Below are positions 43,070 to 55,713 of a stretch of DNA of 64,000 nt, in pieces. The number at the start of each line of letters is the position of its first letter. Within the stretch, counting starts at the first letter, position 1. The stretch comes from Synanceia verrucosa. Its lineage: Eukaryota > Chordata > Actinopteri > Perciformes > Synanceiidae. A program made the translations under genes and the position numbers. A model generated the notes under the pieces. It did not search any database and was not told the origin of the DNA. It saw only the letters and a list, made by a program, of their open reading frames with translations. The stretch is taken from positions 46,672 to 110,671 of the forward strand of contig JAQQSB010001447.1 of NCBI GenBank assembly GCA_029721515.1. The letters are read 5' to 3'.

Positions 43070-44455
43070 CTTTAAAGGCCAACAGGTCCAGCAGCACAGT
43101 TCCTCACTGCTGGACTCAAAGATCCATGTGCCTGGGCCACGTGGAGACACCACACCGAGAGGCCTCTGCTTCAAACCGCCTGCTCCTGTGCCTGGTATCT
43201 ACTGTTTAATTATTTCAATGCTGCAAGTGACTTCCAGTGATACACTCCATTCTGACCAGTTCATGTCATCTCTGCCTTCCTCTGCTCTGTCAGAGTTCCT
43301 ACTGAAAGGTGAAGGCACATCCATGTGACTGAAGCGAGGCCATGCTGACAGAGGGGAGCCTGGACAACAGGACAACCAGACAGCCGGTGTGGACCTGGAG
43401 CTGGACCCAGTCATTCTGTAAGTGAACTTTACAATCCATACTTTATGCATAGCTGAAATAATAACACATGTGCACTTGTACTGACTGTCAGGAAGGACAC
43501 CTGTCATAACCTTTGTTTTGTGTTTGTGCTCTAGTGCCTTCCATCCCTGGCAATCAGAGATGAAAGGGGACTCCAGCAGCACTGGGACTCTACGTCTCCA
43601 CTGAACAAATCTCTGGACCTGGACCTGGTATGTGACTGTGTTTTTCTCTGTCAGACCACCTTAGTGGTTCAGCATGACTCTTTAAACTGTCAATAAACAG
43701 AAAACATGTTCACACAGCAAACTATTGTGGAAGGATGTCCATCTGCATCACTGCTGTTACAATTCTGTCTCCTGTCCTCATCACAGAACTAGAACCATGT
43801 GGACCAGAACCACGAGGACCACAGGACTGCAGGACCTGAACCATGTGGACCAGAACCACGTGGACCACAGGACCAGAGCATCAGAGGCAGAGCAGCTGTG
43901 TGATTCTTCAGCTGGACTCAAACTAACTGTAAGTAGCTTGACTTCAGATGGTTACAGGGTGACACAGTGTGTAATATTTACTGTTTACAACATTTGAACT
44001 GGAGCAAAACACAAGGGATGGAAATAAAACACTAACATGTTATGTGTTAGTGAGTGATTGTTGTTTCGCTTTGTTATGACACCTATCATCTTGTTTACAG
44101 CAAAGCCTGGCTTCAGACAGTCTTCAGCACCACAGAGAGTTCAACTCAACCCAGCTGCTTCCTGTTTGCTCCTGTTGGGATTCACTGAATGAAATGGCAG
44201 CAATCTTTCCTGTGGTGGAGACAGGATCTTCTCCTGAACTTTACAAAGACTGCATGCTCAGCCGTCCTGGTAGGGGATCCCTCTTAGACCTTGGCCTACC
44301 TAAAGGTTTCTCCCTTTTTTTCCTCAAGGAGGTTTCGTGGGAGTTTTTCCTGACATGCTTTGAGGGTCTAAGGCTGATGATGCTTGATACTGAAGATTTG
44401 AAGCTTCACCTGTTCTCTGCAATTAAATGATTACAATAAAGCAACATTGCCTGTC
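43070..44455 (+). ncRNA. Exon-like non-coding gene inside Helentron B
   Basis: The same exon-like blocks as in copy A: one ending 43417 (GTAAGTG), 43535-43627, 43787-43928, and 44101 to about 44455 with AATAAA at 44435-44440. Donor and acceptor dinucleotides are kept in every case. The second intron-like gap has six extra bases (TTTGTGCTCTAG against TGTTCTAG region) and the last acceptor reads TTTACAG followed by CAAAGCC. No conserved protein frame is seen. Transcription is not shown. Confidence 0.4.
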
Positions 44456-44990
44456 TGATCTATCTGGAAGGGAACTGCTTATGGTAATAATTGTTTGAAT
44501 AATAACACTTTAATTGAAGCAGCTCACCTTGGATATTTATATTCATGTGTATTAGTTTGTAAAATGAGTTAAAGGTTCATGATTTTTAGTGCTGAGATTT
44601 CTTACTGTAGATTAGCTGATGAGGCTGCTGTGAATATATTAAGAGAGAAGCCACAGTAAAGATGCTGCACGACAGTGAATCAGTGAAGAAGAAGACAACG
44701 AAGACAGAAGAGGAGGACAAATGAGAGGTAAGGTAAGGTCTGTAAGCACAACACTTAGCAGGAGTTTCTGTTAAACTATGGTGACATGATGAGGCCTTTG
44801 AGGTCAAAGCAGGAACACACACATAGGGGTTTTAACAAGTACTGCCTACTTCAAATACAAATATTATTAAAACCAAAATATTACATAGTTTGGGTTCATT
44901 CAACTTTTTAATGCTCTTCAAACTAATTATAAATTCATATATTTTCAACATTCAACTTTAAATTCACATTCATGAATTATACAATCATAA
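44456..44990. other. Right border of coding core B
   Basis: No gene. It equals 28,601-29,130 of copy A with few differences, including GAGGTAAGGTAAGG and the slide into CATTCAACTTT minisatellite-like sequence. Confidence 0.55.
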
Positions 44991-45271
44991 TTTTTCAACA
45001 TTCATTCTACTTAACCTTCATATTACTACATTCAACCCAGCGTTCAGCAGTTTGCTTAGGCTTTTATTTTCAAAATTTCTATTCATACAATTCATTCTCA
45101 TTCAAACATTCAACCCAGCATTCAGCAGTTTGGCTTCAGCTTTTATTTTCAAAATTTCAATTCATACAATTCATTCTCATTCATACATTCAACCCAGCAT
45201 TAGCATTCGGCAGCGTAGCTTCAGCTGCGGGCATTCACACCCCGCAATTGCTTCAGCAATTGCTCTTCTAG

Positions 45272-46930
45272 TTGGTGTGAATGCCCAAAGCATTCACACC
45301 TATGTTCTCCTACCTTTATTATTATTATTTTTCTTCTACCTCGTTTTTCGCCGCGCTTCTTCTCCCACAGTTTTCAAGCTAGAAACTTCAAACGAACTTC
45401 AAAACGTGCGTCTTCATCGGGACATTATTGCTTGTATTTTTCTAAGCCATAACCTTCATAATTTCCGAGTTATTAACAATAATTCAAAAATTTTTCCCAT
45501 TGGAAATGAATGGGGAGAGCTTCAAATTTAAAAAATTTTCAACCTCGAACAAACCTTCATAACTCCTTCATACTTTGACTTAGAAACTTCATTCAACTTT
45601 CAAAACGCAGTGAATTTCCTGGCTACATATTCATAAATCATTGTCTATTCAAAATGTACGGTTCATTCACAATTTCAGCATATCTCAGACCATGAAATCT
45701 TCAAAAATCTGCCTTTAACATGGGTGTCTATTGCGTGCACTAGAGTGGGAGAACTACACACCTAGAGTGGAGAGCAGTGTCTGAAGCGTCTGAAAAAATA
45801 TATTTAAATCGCGATTGTGAGGGCTACGTACACCCCACGGACATAATTTTTACATCAAAACGTTGGAAATCTTGTCCCGATCGTAGCGATGTGTCTCTCG
45901 TGTCTGTGAGTTTTATAGTTTTGGCTCCAGACCCTTAATTAGGCGGCATCTCCAGAAATCCCTCCATAGACTGCAATGTTAATTTTCAGAGGAAAAGGCG
46001 TGAGGGAGCAGAGAAACCTCTTGTGTTTAACCTGCCGCTGTCAGCCTTCTGAGTGGGCTAGAGACATGAAATTTACATCGCTGCGATCGTCGCGAGCTCC
46101 TGCCGCCCACGGTCCAAACCCCAAAGCTGTACTCCTCACGGTTTTGGAGTTATTTAGAGGAGTTCGGCAGGGTCTGACTCAGTTCAAATGAATGGCAGTC
46201 TAAGGGGACAGAAGCTGGCGCAGGGAGAGGGAGTGAGAAGGGAGGGGCCGTCTCCATGGAAACGGCCCAGCTCTGTGTGTGGCACTTGGGCTGCAGTGAG
46301 CCTGCCTGGGGCTTATACAGGCTTCTGATTGGTCAATGCTCATGATAAAGAGAGTGGATGCCATAATCAATCATTCATATACAGACTGACCAGGGGTGCG
46401 TCTAGACTTTTTCATAGGGGTGGCCCTGGCCCGAGGGGGGCCCAAGTCAGTCAGGGGTGGCCAGCAGAGTTATATGATATGCATGCACCTCCCTCAACAT
46501 AGCATTGTTAAATTCAAACATTTTCACCATTCAGCTTTTACATTCAATTTCATGGATTATACATTCATAATTTTTCAACATTCATTCTGCTTAACCTTCA
46601 TACTACTACATTCAACCCAGCATTCAGCAGTTTGCTTAGGCTTTTATTTTCAAAGTTTCTATTCGTACAATTCATTCTCCTTCAAACATTCAACCCAGCG
46701 TTCAGCAGTTTCGCTTCAGCTTTCATTTTCAAAATTTCAATTCATACAATTCATTCTCATTCAAACATTCAACCCAGCATTCAGCAGTTTGGCTTCAGCT
46801 TTTATTTTCAAAATTTCAATTCGTACAATTCATTCTCATTCATACATTCAACCCAGCATTAGCATTCGGCAGCGTAGCTTCAGCTGCGGGCATTCACACC
46901 CCGCAATTGCTTCAGCAATTGCTCTTCTGA
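45272..46930 (+). repeat. Class B unit (1.66 kb) ending CTGA
   Basis: It has a standard class B 5' hairpin. It includes the TATGATATGCATGCACC block and three minisatellite copies (about 46648, 46725 and 46804). Its last tetranucleotide is CTGA (46927-46930) instead of CTAG, still fitting the Helitron CTRR rule, and is followed by ATTGG. Confidence 0.82.
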
Positions 46931-48464
46931 ATTGGTGTGAATGCGAAGCATTCACAACCTATGTTCTTCTGTGTCCTTTATTATTATTATTATTTTTCTT
47001 CCCCCCAGTTTTTTGGACCGCTTCTTCTCCCACAGTTTTCAAGCTAGAAACTTCAAACCAACTTCAAAACGTGCGTCTTCATCGGGAATAGTACGGATGT
47101 ATTCAGAATTTTGATAACTTTCATAATTTCCGAGTTATTAACAATAATTCAGAAAAAATTTCCCATTGGAAATGAATGGGGAGAGCTTCAAATCCAGAGA
47201 TTTTCAAACATTTTCCTTCAGCGAACAAACCTTCATATCTCCTTCATACTTTCACTTAGAAACTTCATTCAACTTTCAAAACGCAGTAAATTTCCCTGGC
47301 GACATATTCACAAATCATTGTCAATTCAAAAAATGTACAGTTCATTCACAATTTCCACTTATGTCAGACCATGAAATCTTCAAAAATCAGCCTTTAACAT
47401 GGGTGTCTATTGCGTGCACTAGAGTGGGAGAACTACACACCTAGAGTGGAGAGCAGTGTCTGAAGCGTCTGAAAAAAATATTTTTAAATCGCGATTGTGA
47501 GGGCTACGTACACCCCACGGACATAATTTTTACATCAAAACGTTGGAAATCTTGTCCCGATCGTAGCGATGTGTGTCTCGTGTCTGTGAGGTTTATAGTT
47601 TTGGCTCCAGACCCTTAATTAGGCGGCACCTCCAGAAATCCCTCCATAGACTGCAATGTTAATTTTCAGAGGAAAAGGCGTGAGGAAGCAGAAAAACCTC
47701 TTGTGTTTAACCTGCCGCTGTCAGCCTTCTGAGTGGGCTAGAGACATGAAATTTACACCGCTGCGATCCTCGGGAGCTCCTGCCACTCACGGTCCAAACC
47801 CCAAAGCTGTACTCCTCACGGTTTTGGAGTTATTTAGAGGAGTTTGGCAGGGTCTGACTCAGTTCAAATGAATGGCAGCCTAAGGGGGCAGAAGGAGACA
47901 GAGGCTGGTGCAGGGAGAGGGAGTGAGAAGGGAGGGCCGTCTCCATGGAAACGGCCCAGCTCTGTGTGTGGCACTTGGGCTGCAGTGAGCATGTCTGTGA
48001 TACAGGCTTCTGATTGGTCAATGCTAATTATATACTTCACCATGTATATATTTCACCATTCAGCTTTTTAAATTCAAATTCATGAATTATACATTCATAA
48101 TTTTTCAACATTCATTCTACTCAACCTTCATATTACTACATTCAACCCAGCATTTAGCTGTTTCGCTTCAGCTTTTATTTTCAAAGTTTCAATTCATACA
48201 ATTCATTCTCATTCAAAAATTCAACCCAGCATTCAGCAGTTTGCTTAGGCTTTTATTTTCAAAATTTCTATTCATACAATTCATTCTCATTCAAACATTC
48301 AACCCAGCATTCAGTAGTTTGGCTTAGGCTTTTATTTTCAAAATTTCAATTCATACCATTCATTCTCATTCAAACATTCAACCCAGCATTCAGCAGCATT
48401 CAGCAGCGTAGCTTCAGCTGCGGGCATTCACACCCCGCAATTGCTTCAGCAATTGCTCTTCTAG
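46931..48464 (+). repeat. Class B' unit (1.53 kb)
   Basis: The 5' end is ATTGGTGTGAATGCGAAGCATTCACAACC with a GAA loop, as in the unit at 11418. No optional stretch is present. Three minisatellite copies and a short CATTCAGCAG triplication precede CTAG. Confidence 0.82.
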
Positions 48465-49908
48465 TTGGTGTGAATGCCCCAAGGCATTCACACCTATGTT
48501 CTCCTACCTTTATTATTATTATTATTTTTCTTCTACCTCGTTTTTCGCTTCTTCTCCCACAGTTTTCAAGCTAGAAACGCCGTTCAAACGAACTTCAAAG
48601 CGTGCGTCTTCATCAGGACATTATTGCTTGTATTCAGAATTTTAAGCCATATTCCTTCATAATTTCCGAGTTATTAACAATAATTCATTTCAAAATTTTC
48701 CCATTGGAAATGAATGGGGAGAGCTTCAAATTTAAAAAATTTTCAGCCTCGAACAAACCTTCATAACTCCTTCATACTTTCACTTAGAAACTTCATTCAA
48801 CTTTCAAAACGCAGTAAATTTCCCTGGCGACATATTCACAAATCATTGTCAATTCAAAAAATGTACAGTTCATTCACAATTTCCACTTATGTCAGACCAT
48901 GAAATCTTCAAAAATCAGCCTTTAACATGGGTGTCTATTGCGTGCACTAGAGTGGGAGAACTACACACCTAGAGTGGAGAGCAGTGTCTGAAGCGTCTGA
49001 AAAAAATATTTTTAAATCGCGATTGTGAGGGCTACGTACACCCCAGGGACATAATTTTTACATCAAAACGTTGGAAATCTTGTCCCGATCGTAGCGATGT
49101 GTCTCTCGTGTCTGTGAGGTTTATAGTTTTGGCTCCAGACCCTTAATTAGGGCGGCACCTCCAGAAATCCCTCCATAGACTGCAATGTTAATTTTCAGAG
49201 GAAAAGGCGTGAGGAAGCAGAAAAACCTCTTGTGTTTAACCTGCCGCTGTCAGCCTTCTGAGTGGGCTAGAGACATGAAATTTACACCGCTGCGATCCTC
49301 GCGAGCTCCTGCCGCCCACGGTCCAAACCCCAAAGCTGTACTCCTCACGGTTTTGGAGTTATTTAGAGGAGTTTGGCAGGGTCTGACTCAGTTCAAATGA
49401 ATGGCAGCCTAAGGGGGCAGAAGGAGACAGAGGCTGGTGCAGGGAGAGGGAGTGAGAAGGGAGGGGCCGTCTCCATGGAAACGGCCCAGCTCTGTGTGTG
49501 GCACTTGGGCTGCAGTGAGCATGTCTGTGATACAGGCTTCTGATTGGTCAATGCTAATTATATACTTCACCATGTATATATTTCACCATTCAGCTTTTAA
49601 ATTCAAATTCATTAATTATACATTCATAATTTTTCAACATTCATTGTACTCAACCTTCATATTACTACATTCAACCCAGCATTCAGCTGTTTCCCTTCAG
49701 CTTTTATTTTCAAAGTTTCAATTCATACAATTCATTCTCATTCAAAATTCAACCCAGCATTCAGCAGTTTGGCTTAGGCTTTTATTTTCAAAATTTCTAT
49801 TCATACAATTCATTCTCATTCTAACATTCAACCCAGCATTAGCATTCAGCAGCGTAGCTTCAGCTGCGGGCATTCACACCATAATTGCTTCAGCAATTGC
49901 TCTTCTAG
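48465..49908 (+). repeat. Class B unit (1.44 kb)
   Basis: The 5' hairpin has the CCAA-loop form (GAATGCCCCAAGGCATTC). A GCCGTTCAAACG insertion in the following block resembles class A sequence. The 3' inverted repeat is shortened (GGGCATTCACACCATAATTGC), so the left arm of the terminal hairpin is imperfect here. CTAG is at 49905-49908. Confidence 0.8.
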
Positions 49909-51204
49909 TTGGTGTGAATACATTTAAAACCCCCTACTCAAAACTTTGAACCGCTTCTCCTCCCACAGTTTTCAAGCTAGAAACGCCGTTCGCCAAAACG
50001 ACCGGCTCGGCCGGGAATGGTGTGCTTGTATTCAGAATTTTGATATTCCTTATAATTTCCGAGTTATGGACCATAATCCATTTCAAAATTTCCCATAGGA
50101 AATGAATGGGGCTTCAGACTTTTTCAGTCATTTAACCTCACTGAACAAACACTCACAGCTTCCTCGTAGTTGGGCCTAGAAACTCCATTCAACTTGGAAA
50201 ACGCAGCAAATTTTCCTGGCTACATTTTCATCATTCATCATTTATTAAAAAAATGTATAGTTTATTCAGCATTTTGCCTTATGTCAGACCATGGAAAGCA
50301 GAGTTTAACATGGGTGTCTATTGCGTGCACTAGAGTGGGAGAACTACACACCTAGAGTGGAGAGCAGCTTCTGCATCAGCTGAAAAAATATTTTGAAACG
50401 GCGATCGCGAGGGCTACGTACGCCCCACCGACATAATTTATACATCAAAATGTTGGAAATTTCGTCCCGGTCGTAGCGATGTGCCTCTGGTGTGTGTGAG
50501 ATTTATAGTTTTGGCTCCAGACCCTTAATTAGGGCGGCACCTCCAGAAATCCCTCCATAGACTGCAATGTTAAATTTCAGAGGAAAAGGCGTGAGAGAGC
50601 AGAAAAACCTCTCGTGTTTAACCTGCCGCTGTCAGCCTTCTGAGTGGACTAGAGACATAAAATTTACATCGCTGCGATCGTTGCGAGCTCCTGCCGCCCA
50701 CGGTCCAAACCCCAAAGCTGTACTCCTTACGGTTGTGGAGTTATTTAGAGGAGTTTGGCAGGGTCTGACTCAGTTCAAATGAATGGCAGTCTATGGGGAC
50801 AGAGGCTGGTGCAGGGAGAGGGAGTGAGAAGGGAGGGGCCGTCTCCATGGAAACGGCCCAGCTGTGTGTGTGGCACTTGGGCTGCAGTGAGCATGTCTGT
50901 GATACAGGCTTCTGATTGGTCAGTGCTAATTATATACTTCACCATGTATATATTTCACCATTCAGCTTTTAAATTCAAATTCATGGATTATACATTCATA
51001 ATTTTTCAACATTCATTCTGCTTAACCTTCATACTACTACATTCAACCCAGCATTCAGCAGTTTGGCTTAGGCTTTCATTTTCAAAATTTCTATTCATAC
51101 AATTCATTCTCATTCATACATTCAACCCAGCATTAGCATTCAGCAGCGTAGCTTCAGCTGCGGGCATTCACACCCCGCAATTGCTTCAGCAATTGCTCTT
51201 CTAG
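49909..51204 (+). repeat. A/B hybrid unit, shortest of the array (1.30 kb)
   Basis: It starts TTGGTGTGAATA (class B) and switches at once to ACATTTAAAACCCC (class A). It then takes a class B-like CTTCTCCTCCCACAG block before class A resumes at CGACCGGCTCGGCCGGG. There is one minisatellite copy. Confidence 0.8.
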
Positions 51205-52705
51205 TTGGTGTGAATGCCCAAAGCATTCACACCTATGTTCTCCTACCTTTATTATTATTATTCTTCCCCACTTTTTTCGCCGCTTCTTCTCCCACAGTTT
51301 TCAAGCTAGAAACTTCAAACGAACTTCAAAACGTGCCTTCATCGGGAATGGTGTGCTATTACTTTTCATAACCATAACCTTCATAATTTCCGAGTTATTA
51401 ACAATAATTCAAAAATTTTCCCATTGGAAATGAATGGGAGAGCTTCAGAGTCAGACATTTTCAAACCTTTTCCTTCAGCGAACAAACCATCATAACTCCT
51501 TCCTACTTTCACTTAGAAACTTCATTCAACTTTCAAAACGCAGTGAATGTCCCTGGCTACATATTCATAAATCATCTTCAATTCAAAAATGTACGGTTCA
51601 TTCACAATTTCAGCATATCTCAGACCATGAAATCTTCAAAAATCAGCCTTTAACATGGGTGTCTATTGCGTGCACTAGAGTGGGAGAACTACACACCTAG
51701 AGTGGAGAGCAGTGTCTGAAGCGTCTGAAAAAAATATTTTTAAATCGCGATTGTGAGGGCTACGTACACCCCACGGACATAATTTTTACATCAAAACGTT
51801 GGAAATCTTGTCCCGATCGTAGCGATGTGTGTCTCATGTCTGTGAGGTTTATAGTTTTGGCTCCAGACCCTTAATTAGGGCGGCACCTCCAGAAATCCCT
51901 CCATAGACTGCAATGTTAATTTTCAGAGGAAAAGGCGTGAGGAAGCAGAGAAACCTCTTGTGTTTAACCTGCCGCTGTCAGCCTTCTGAGTGGGCTAGAG
52001 ACATGAAATTTACACCGCTGCGATCATCGCGAGCTCCTGCCGCCCACGGTCCAAACCCCAAAGCTGTACTCCTCACGGTTTTGGAGTTATTTAGAGGAGT
52101 TTGGCAGGGTCTGACTCAGTTCAAATGAATGGCAGTCTAAGGGGACAGAAGCTGGTGCAAGGAGAGGGAGTGAGAAGGGAGGGGCCGTCTCCATGGAAAC
52201 GGCCCAGCTCTGTGTGTGGCACTTAAGCTGCAGTGAGCATGTCTGTGATACAGGCTTCTGATTGGTCAATGCTCATGATAAAGAGAGTGGATGCCATAAT
52301 CAATCATTCATATACAGACTGACCAGGGGTGTGTCTAGACTTTTTCATAGGGGTGGCCCTGGCCCAAGGGGGGCCCAAGTCAATCAGGGGTGGCAAGCAG
52401 AATTAAATTCAAACATTTTCAAATGTGTTAAATTCAAACATTTTCACCATTCAGCTTTTAAATTGAAATTCATGAATTAAACATTCATAATTTTTCAACA
52501 TTCATTCTACTTCACCTTCATACTGCTACATTCAACCCAGCATTAGCAGTTTGGCGTCAGCTTTTATTTTCAAAATTTCAATTCATACAATTCATTCTCA
52601 TTCAAACATTCAACCCAGCATTCAGCAGCATTCAGCAGCATTCAGCAGCGTAGCTTCAGCTGCGGGCATTCACACCCGCAATTGCTTCAGCAATTGCTCT
52701 TCTAG
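51205..52705 (+). repeat. Class B unit (1.50 kb)
   Basis: It has a class B 5' hairpin and the GACCAGGGGTGTGTCTAGAC block. A near-duplicate AAATTCAAACATTTTCA pair lies at about 52425-52447. One minisatellite copy is followed by CAGCAGCATT repeats and CTAG. Confidence 0.82.
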
Positions 52706-54193
52706 TATTACATTTAAAACCCCCCTACTCAAAACTTTGAACCGCTACTCCTCCGCTGCGTTAATTAGTCGTAGAAACGCCGTCCCGCGACAAAACGACC
52801 GCTCGGCCGGGAATGGTGTGCTTGTATTCAGAATTTTGATATTCCTTATAATTTCCGAGTTATGGCCCATAATTCATTTCAAAATTTCCCATAGGAAATG
52901 AATGGGGCTTCAGACTTTTCAGTCATTTAACCTCGCTGAACAAACACTCACAGCTTCCTCATAATTGGGCCTAGAAACTCCATTCAACTTGTAAAACGCA
53001 GCAAATTTTCCTGGCTACATTTTCATAATTCATCATTTATTAAAAAAATGTATAGTTTATTCAGCATTTTGCCTTATGTCAGACCATGGAAAGCAGAGTT
53101 TAACATAGGTGTCTATTAGTGCACTAGAGTGGGAGAACTACACACCTAGAGTGGAGAGCAGCTTCTGCATCAGCTGAAAAAATATTTTGAAACGGCGATT
53201 GCAAGGGCTACTTACGCCCCACTGACATAATTTATACATCAAAACGTTGGAAATTTCGTCCCGGTCGTATTGATGTGCCTGTCATGCCTGTGAGATTTAT
53301 AGTTTTGGCTCCAGACCCTTAATTAGGGGGGCACCTCCAGAAATCCCTCCATAGACTGCAGTGTTAAATTTCAGAGGAAAAGGCGTGAGGAAGCAGAAAA
53401 ACCTCTCGTGTTTAACCTGCCGCTGTCAGCCTTCTGAGTGGGCTAGAGACATAAAATTTAGACCGCTGCGACCCTCGCGGGCTCCTGCCACCCACGGTCC
53501 AAACCCCAAAGCTGTACTCCTCACGGTTGTGGAGTTATTTAGAGGAGTTCGGCAGGGTCTGACTCAGTTCAAATGAATGGCAGTCTATGGGGACAGAAGC
53601 TGGTGCAGGGAGAGGGAGTGAGAAGGGAGGGGCCGTCTCCATGGAAACGGCCCAGCTCTGTGTGGCACTTGGGCTGCAGTGAGCATGTCTGTGATACAGC
53701 CTTCTGATTGGTCAATGCTCATGATAAAGAGAGTGGATGCCATAATCAATCATTCATATACAGACTGACCAGGGGTGCGTCTAGACTTTTTCATAGGGGT
53801 GGCCCTGGCCCAAGGGGGGCCCAAGTCAGTCAGGGGTGGCCAGCAGAATTAAATTCAAACATTTTCACCATTCAGCTTTTACATTCAAATTCATGGATTA
53901 TACATTCATAATTTTTCAACATTCATTCTGCTTAACCTTCATACTACTACATTCAACCCAGCATTCAGCAGTTTGGCTTAGGCTTTCATTTTCAAAGTTT
54001 CAATTCATACAATTCATTCTCATTCAAACATTCAACCCAGCATTCAGCAGTTTGGCTTCAGCTTTCATTTTCAAAATTTCAATTCGTACAATTCATTCTC
54101 ATTCATACGTTCAACCCAGCATTAGCATTCGGCAGCGTAGCTTCAGCTGCGGGCATTCACACCCCGCAATTGCTTCAGCAATTGCTCTTCTAG
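52706..54193 (+). repeat. Class A unit (1.49 kb)
   Basis: This has the class A 5' end with TTAATTAGTCG in place of the usual TTGGTCG. Two minisatellite copies and the standard hairpin precede CTAG. It follows a B unit and precedes a B unit. Confidence 0.82.
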
Positions 54194-55713
54194 TTGGTGT
54201 GAATGCCCCAAGGCATTCACACCTATGTTCTCCTACCTTTATTATTATTTTTCTTCCGCTCACTTTTTCGCCGCGCTTCTTCTCCCACAGTTTTCAAGCT
54301 AGAAACTTCAAACCAACTTCAAAACGTGCGGCTTCATCGGGAATAGTGCGGATGTATTCAGAATTTTGATAACTTTCATAATCTCCGAGTTATTAACAAT
54401 AATTCAGAAAAAATTTCCCATTGGAAATGAATGGGGAGAGCTTCAAATCCAGAGATTTTCAAACATTTTCCTTCAGCGAACAAACCTTCATAACTCCTTC
54501 ATACTTTCACTTAGAAACTTCATTCTACTTTCAAAACGCGGCAAATTTTCCTGGCTACATATTCATAATTTATCTTCAATTCAAAAAATGTACAGTTCAT
54601 TCACAATTTCGACTTATGTCAGACCATGAAATCTTCAAAAATCAGCCTTTAACATGGGTGTCTATTGCGTGCACTAGAGTGGGAGAACTACACACCTAGA
54701 GTGGAGAGCAGTGTCTGAAGCGTCTGAAAAAAATATTTTTAAATCGCGATTGTGAGGGCTACGTACACCCCACGGACATAATTTTTACATCAAAACGTTG
54801 GAAATCTTGTCCCGATCGTAGCGATGTGTCTCTCATGTCTGTGAGGTTTATAGTTTTGGCTCCAGACCCTTAATTAGGGGGGCACCTCCAGAAATCCCTC
54901 CATAGACTGCAGTGTTAAATTTCAGAGGAAAAGGCGTGAGGGAGCAGAAAAACCTCTCGTGTTTAACCTGCCGCTGTCAGCCTTCTGAGTGGGCTAGAGA
55001 CATGAAATTTAGACCGCTGCGATCCTCGGGAGCTCCTGCCGCCCACGGCCCAAACCCCAAAGCTGTACTCCTCACGGTTTTGGAGTTATTTAGAGGAGTT
55101 TGGCAGTGTCTGACTCAGTTCAAATGAATGGCAGCCTAAGGGGGCAGAAGGAGACAGAGGCTGGTGCAGGGAGAGGGAGTGAGAAGGGAGGGGCCGTCTC
55201 CATGGAAACGGCCCAGCTCTGTGTGTGGCACTTGGGCTGCAGTGAGCATGCCTGTGATACAGGCTTCTGATTGGTCAATGCTCATGATAAAGACAGTGGA
55301 TGCCATAATCAATCATTCATAGACAGACTGACCAGGGGTGTGTCTAGACTTTTTCATAGGGGTGGCCCTGGCCCAAGGGGGGCCCAAGTCAATCAGGGGT
55401 GGCAAGCAGAATTAAATTCAAACATTTTCAAATGTGTTAAATTCAAACATTTTCACCATTCAGCTTTTAAATTGAAATTCATGAATTAAACATTCATAAT
55501 TTTTCAACATTCATTCTACTTCACCTTCATACTACTACATTCAACCCAGCATTAGCAGTTTGGCTTCAGCTTTTATTTTCAAAATTTCAATTCATACAAT
55601 TCATTCTCATTCAAACATTCAACCCAGCATTCAGCAGCATTCAGCAGCATTCAGCAGCGTAGCTTCAGCTGCGGGCATTCACACCATAATTGCTTCAGCA
55701 ATTGCTCTTCTAA
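54194..55713 (+). repeat. Class B unit (1.52 kb) ending CTAA
   Basis: It has a class B hairpin with CCAA loop. Its 3' part repeats the AAATTCAAACATTTTCA pair seen in the unit ending at 52705, so the two are close relatives. The last tetranucleotide is CTAA (55710-55713), a third CTRR variant, and the left hairpin arm is shortened (ACCATAATTGC). Confidence 0.82.

Larger units (their letters stand above)
29495..45271 (+). mobile_element. Full-length Helentron, copy B (15.8 kb unit)
   Basis: This lies directly after copy A with only the junction between them. Its 5' end has a doubled class B hairpin (29497 and 29551). To about 31,050 it is like a short class B unit, with one GCACGCAC module near 30876. 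At least four 79-bp minisatellite copies (from about 31090) precede the coding core. From about 44,990 short-unit sequence resumes, with two minisatellite copies and the 3' end at 45,220-45,271 (CTAG 45268-45271). The core matches copy A closely by eye but has many small coding indels. It also has a longer CCAAT repeat, and an intron region with a different insertion and deletion. Confidence 0.75.

Noticed and set aside
46396..47091. Long open frames across the 79-bp minisatellite (also 1419-2210, 12944-13414, 31002-31439, 56817-57599)
   Set aside because: The minisatellite lacks stops in several phases and 79 is one more than a multiple of three, so successive copies read in rotating frames. 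The products are low-complexity F/S/Q/H/I strings that differ with copy number.
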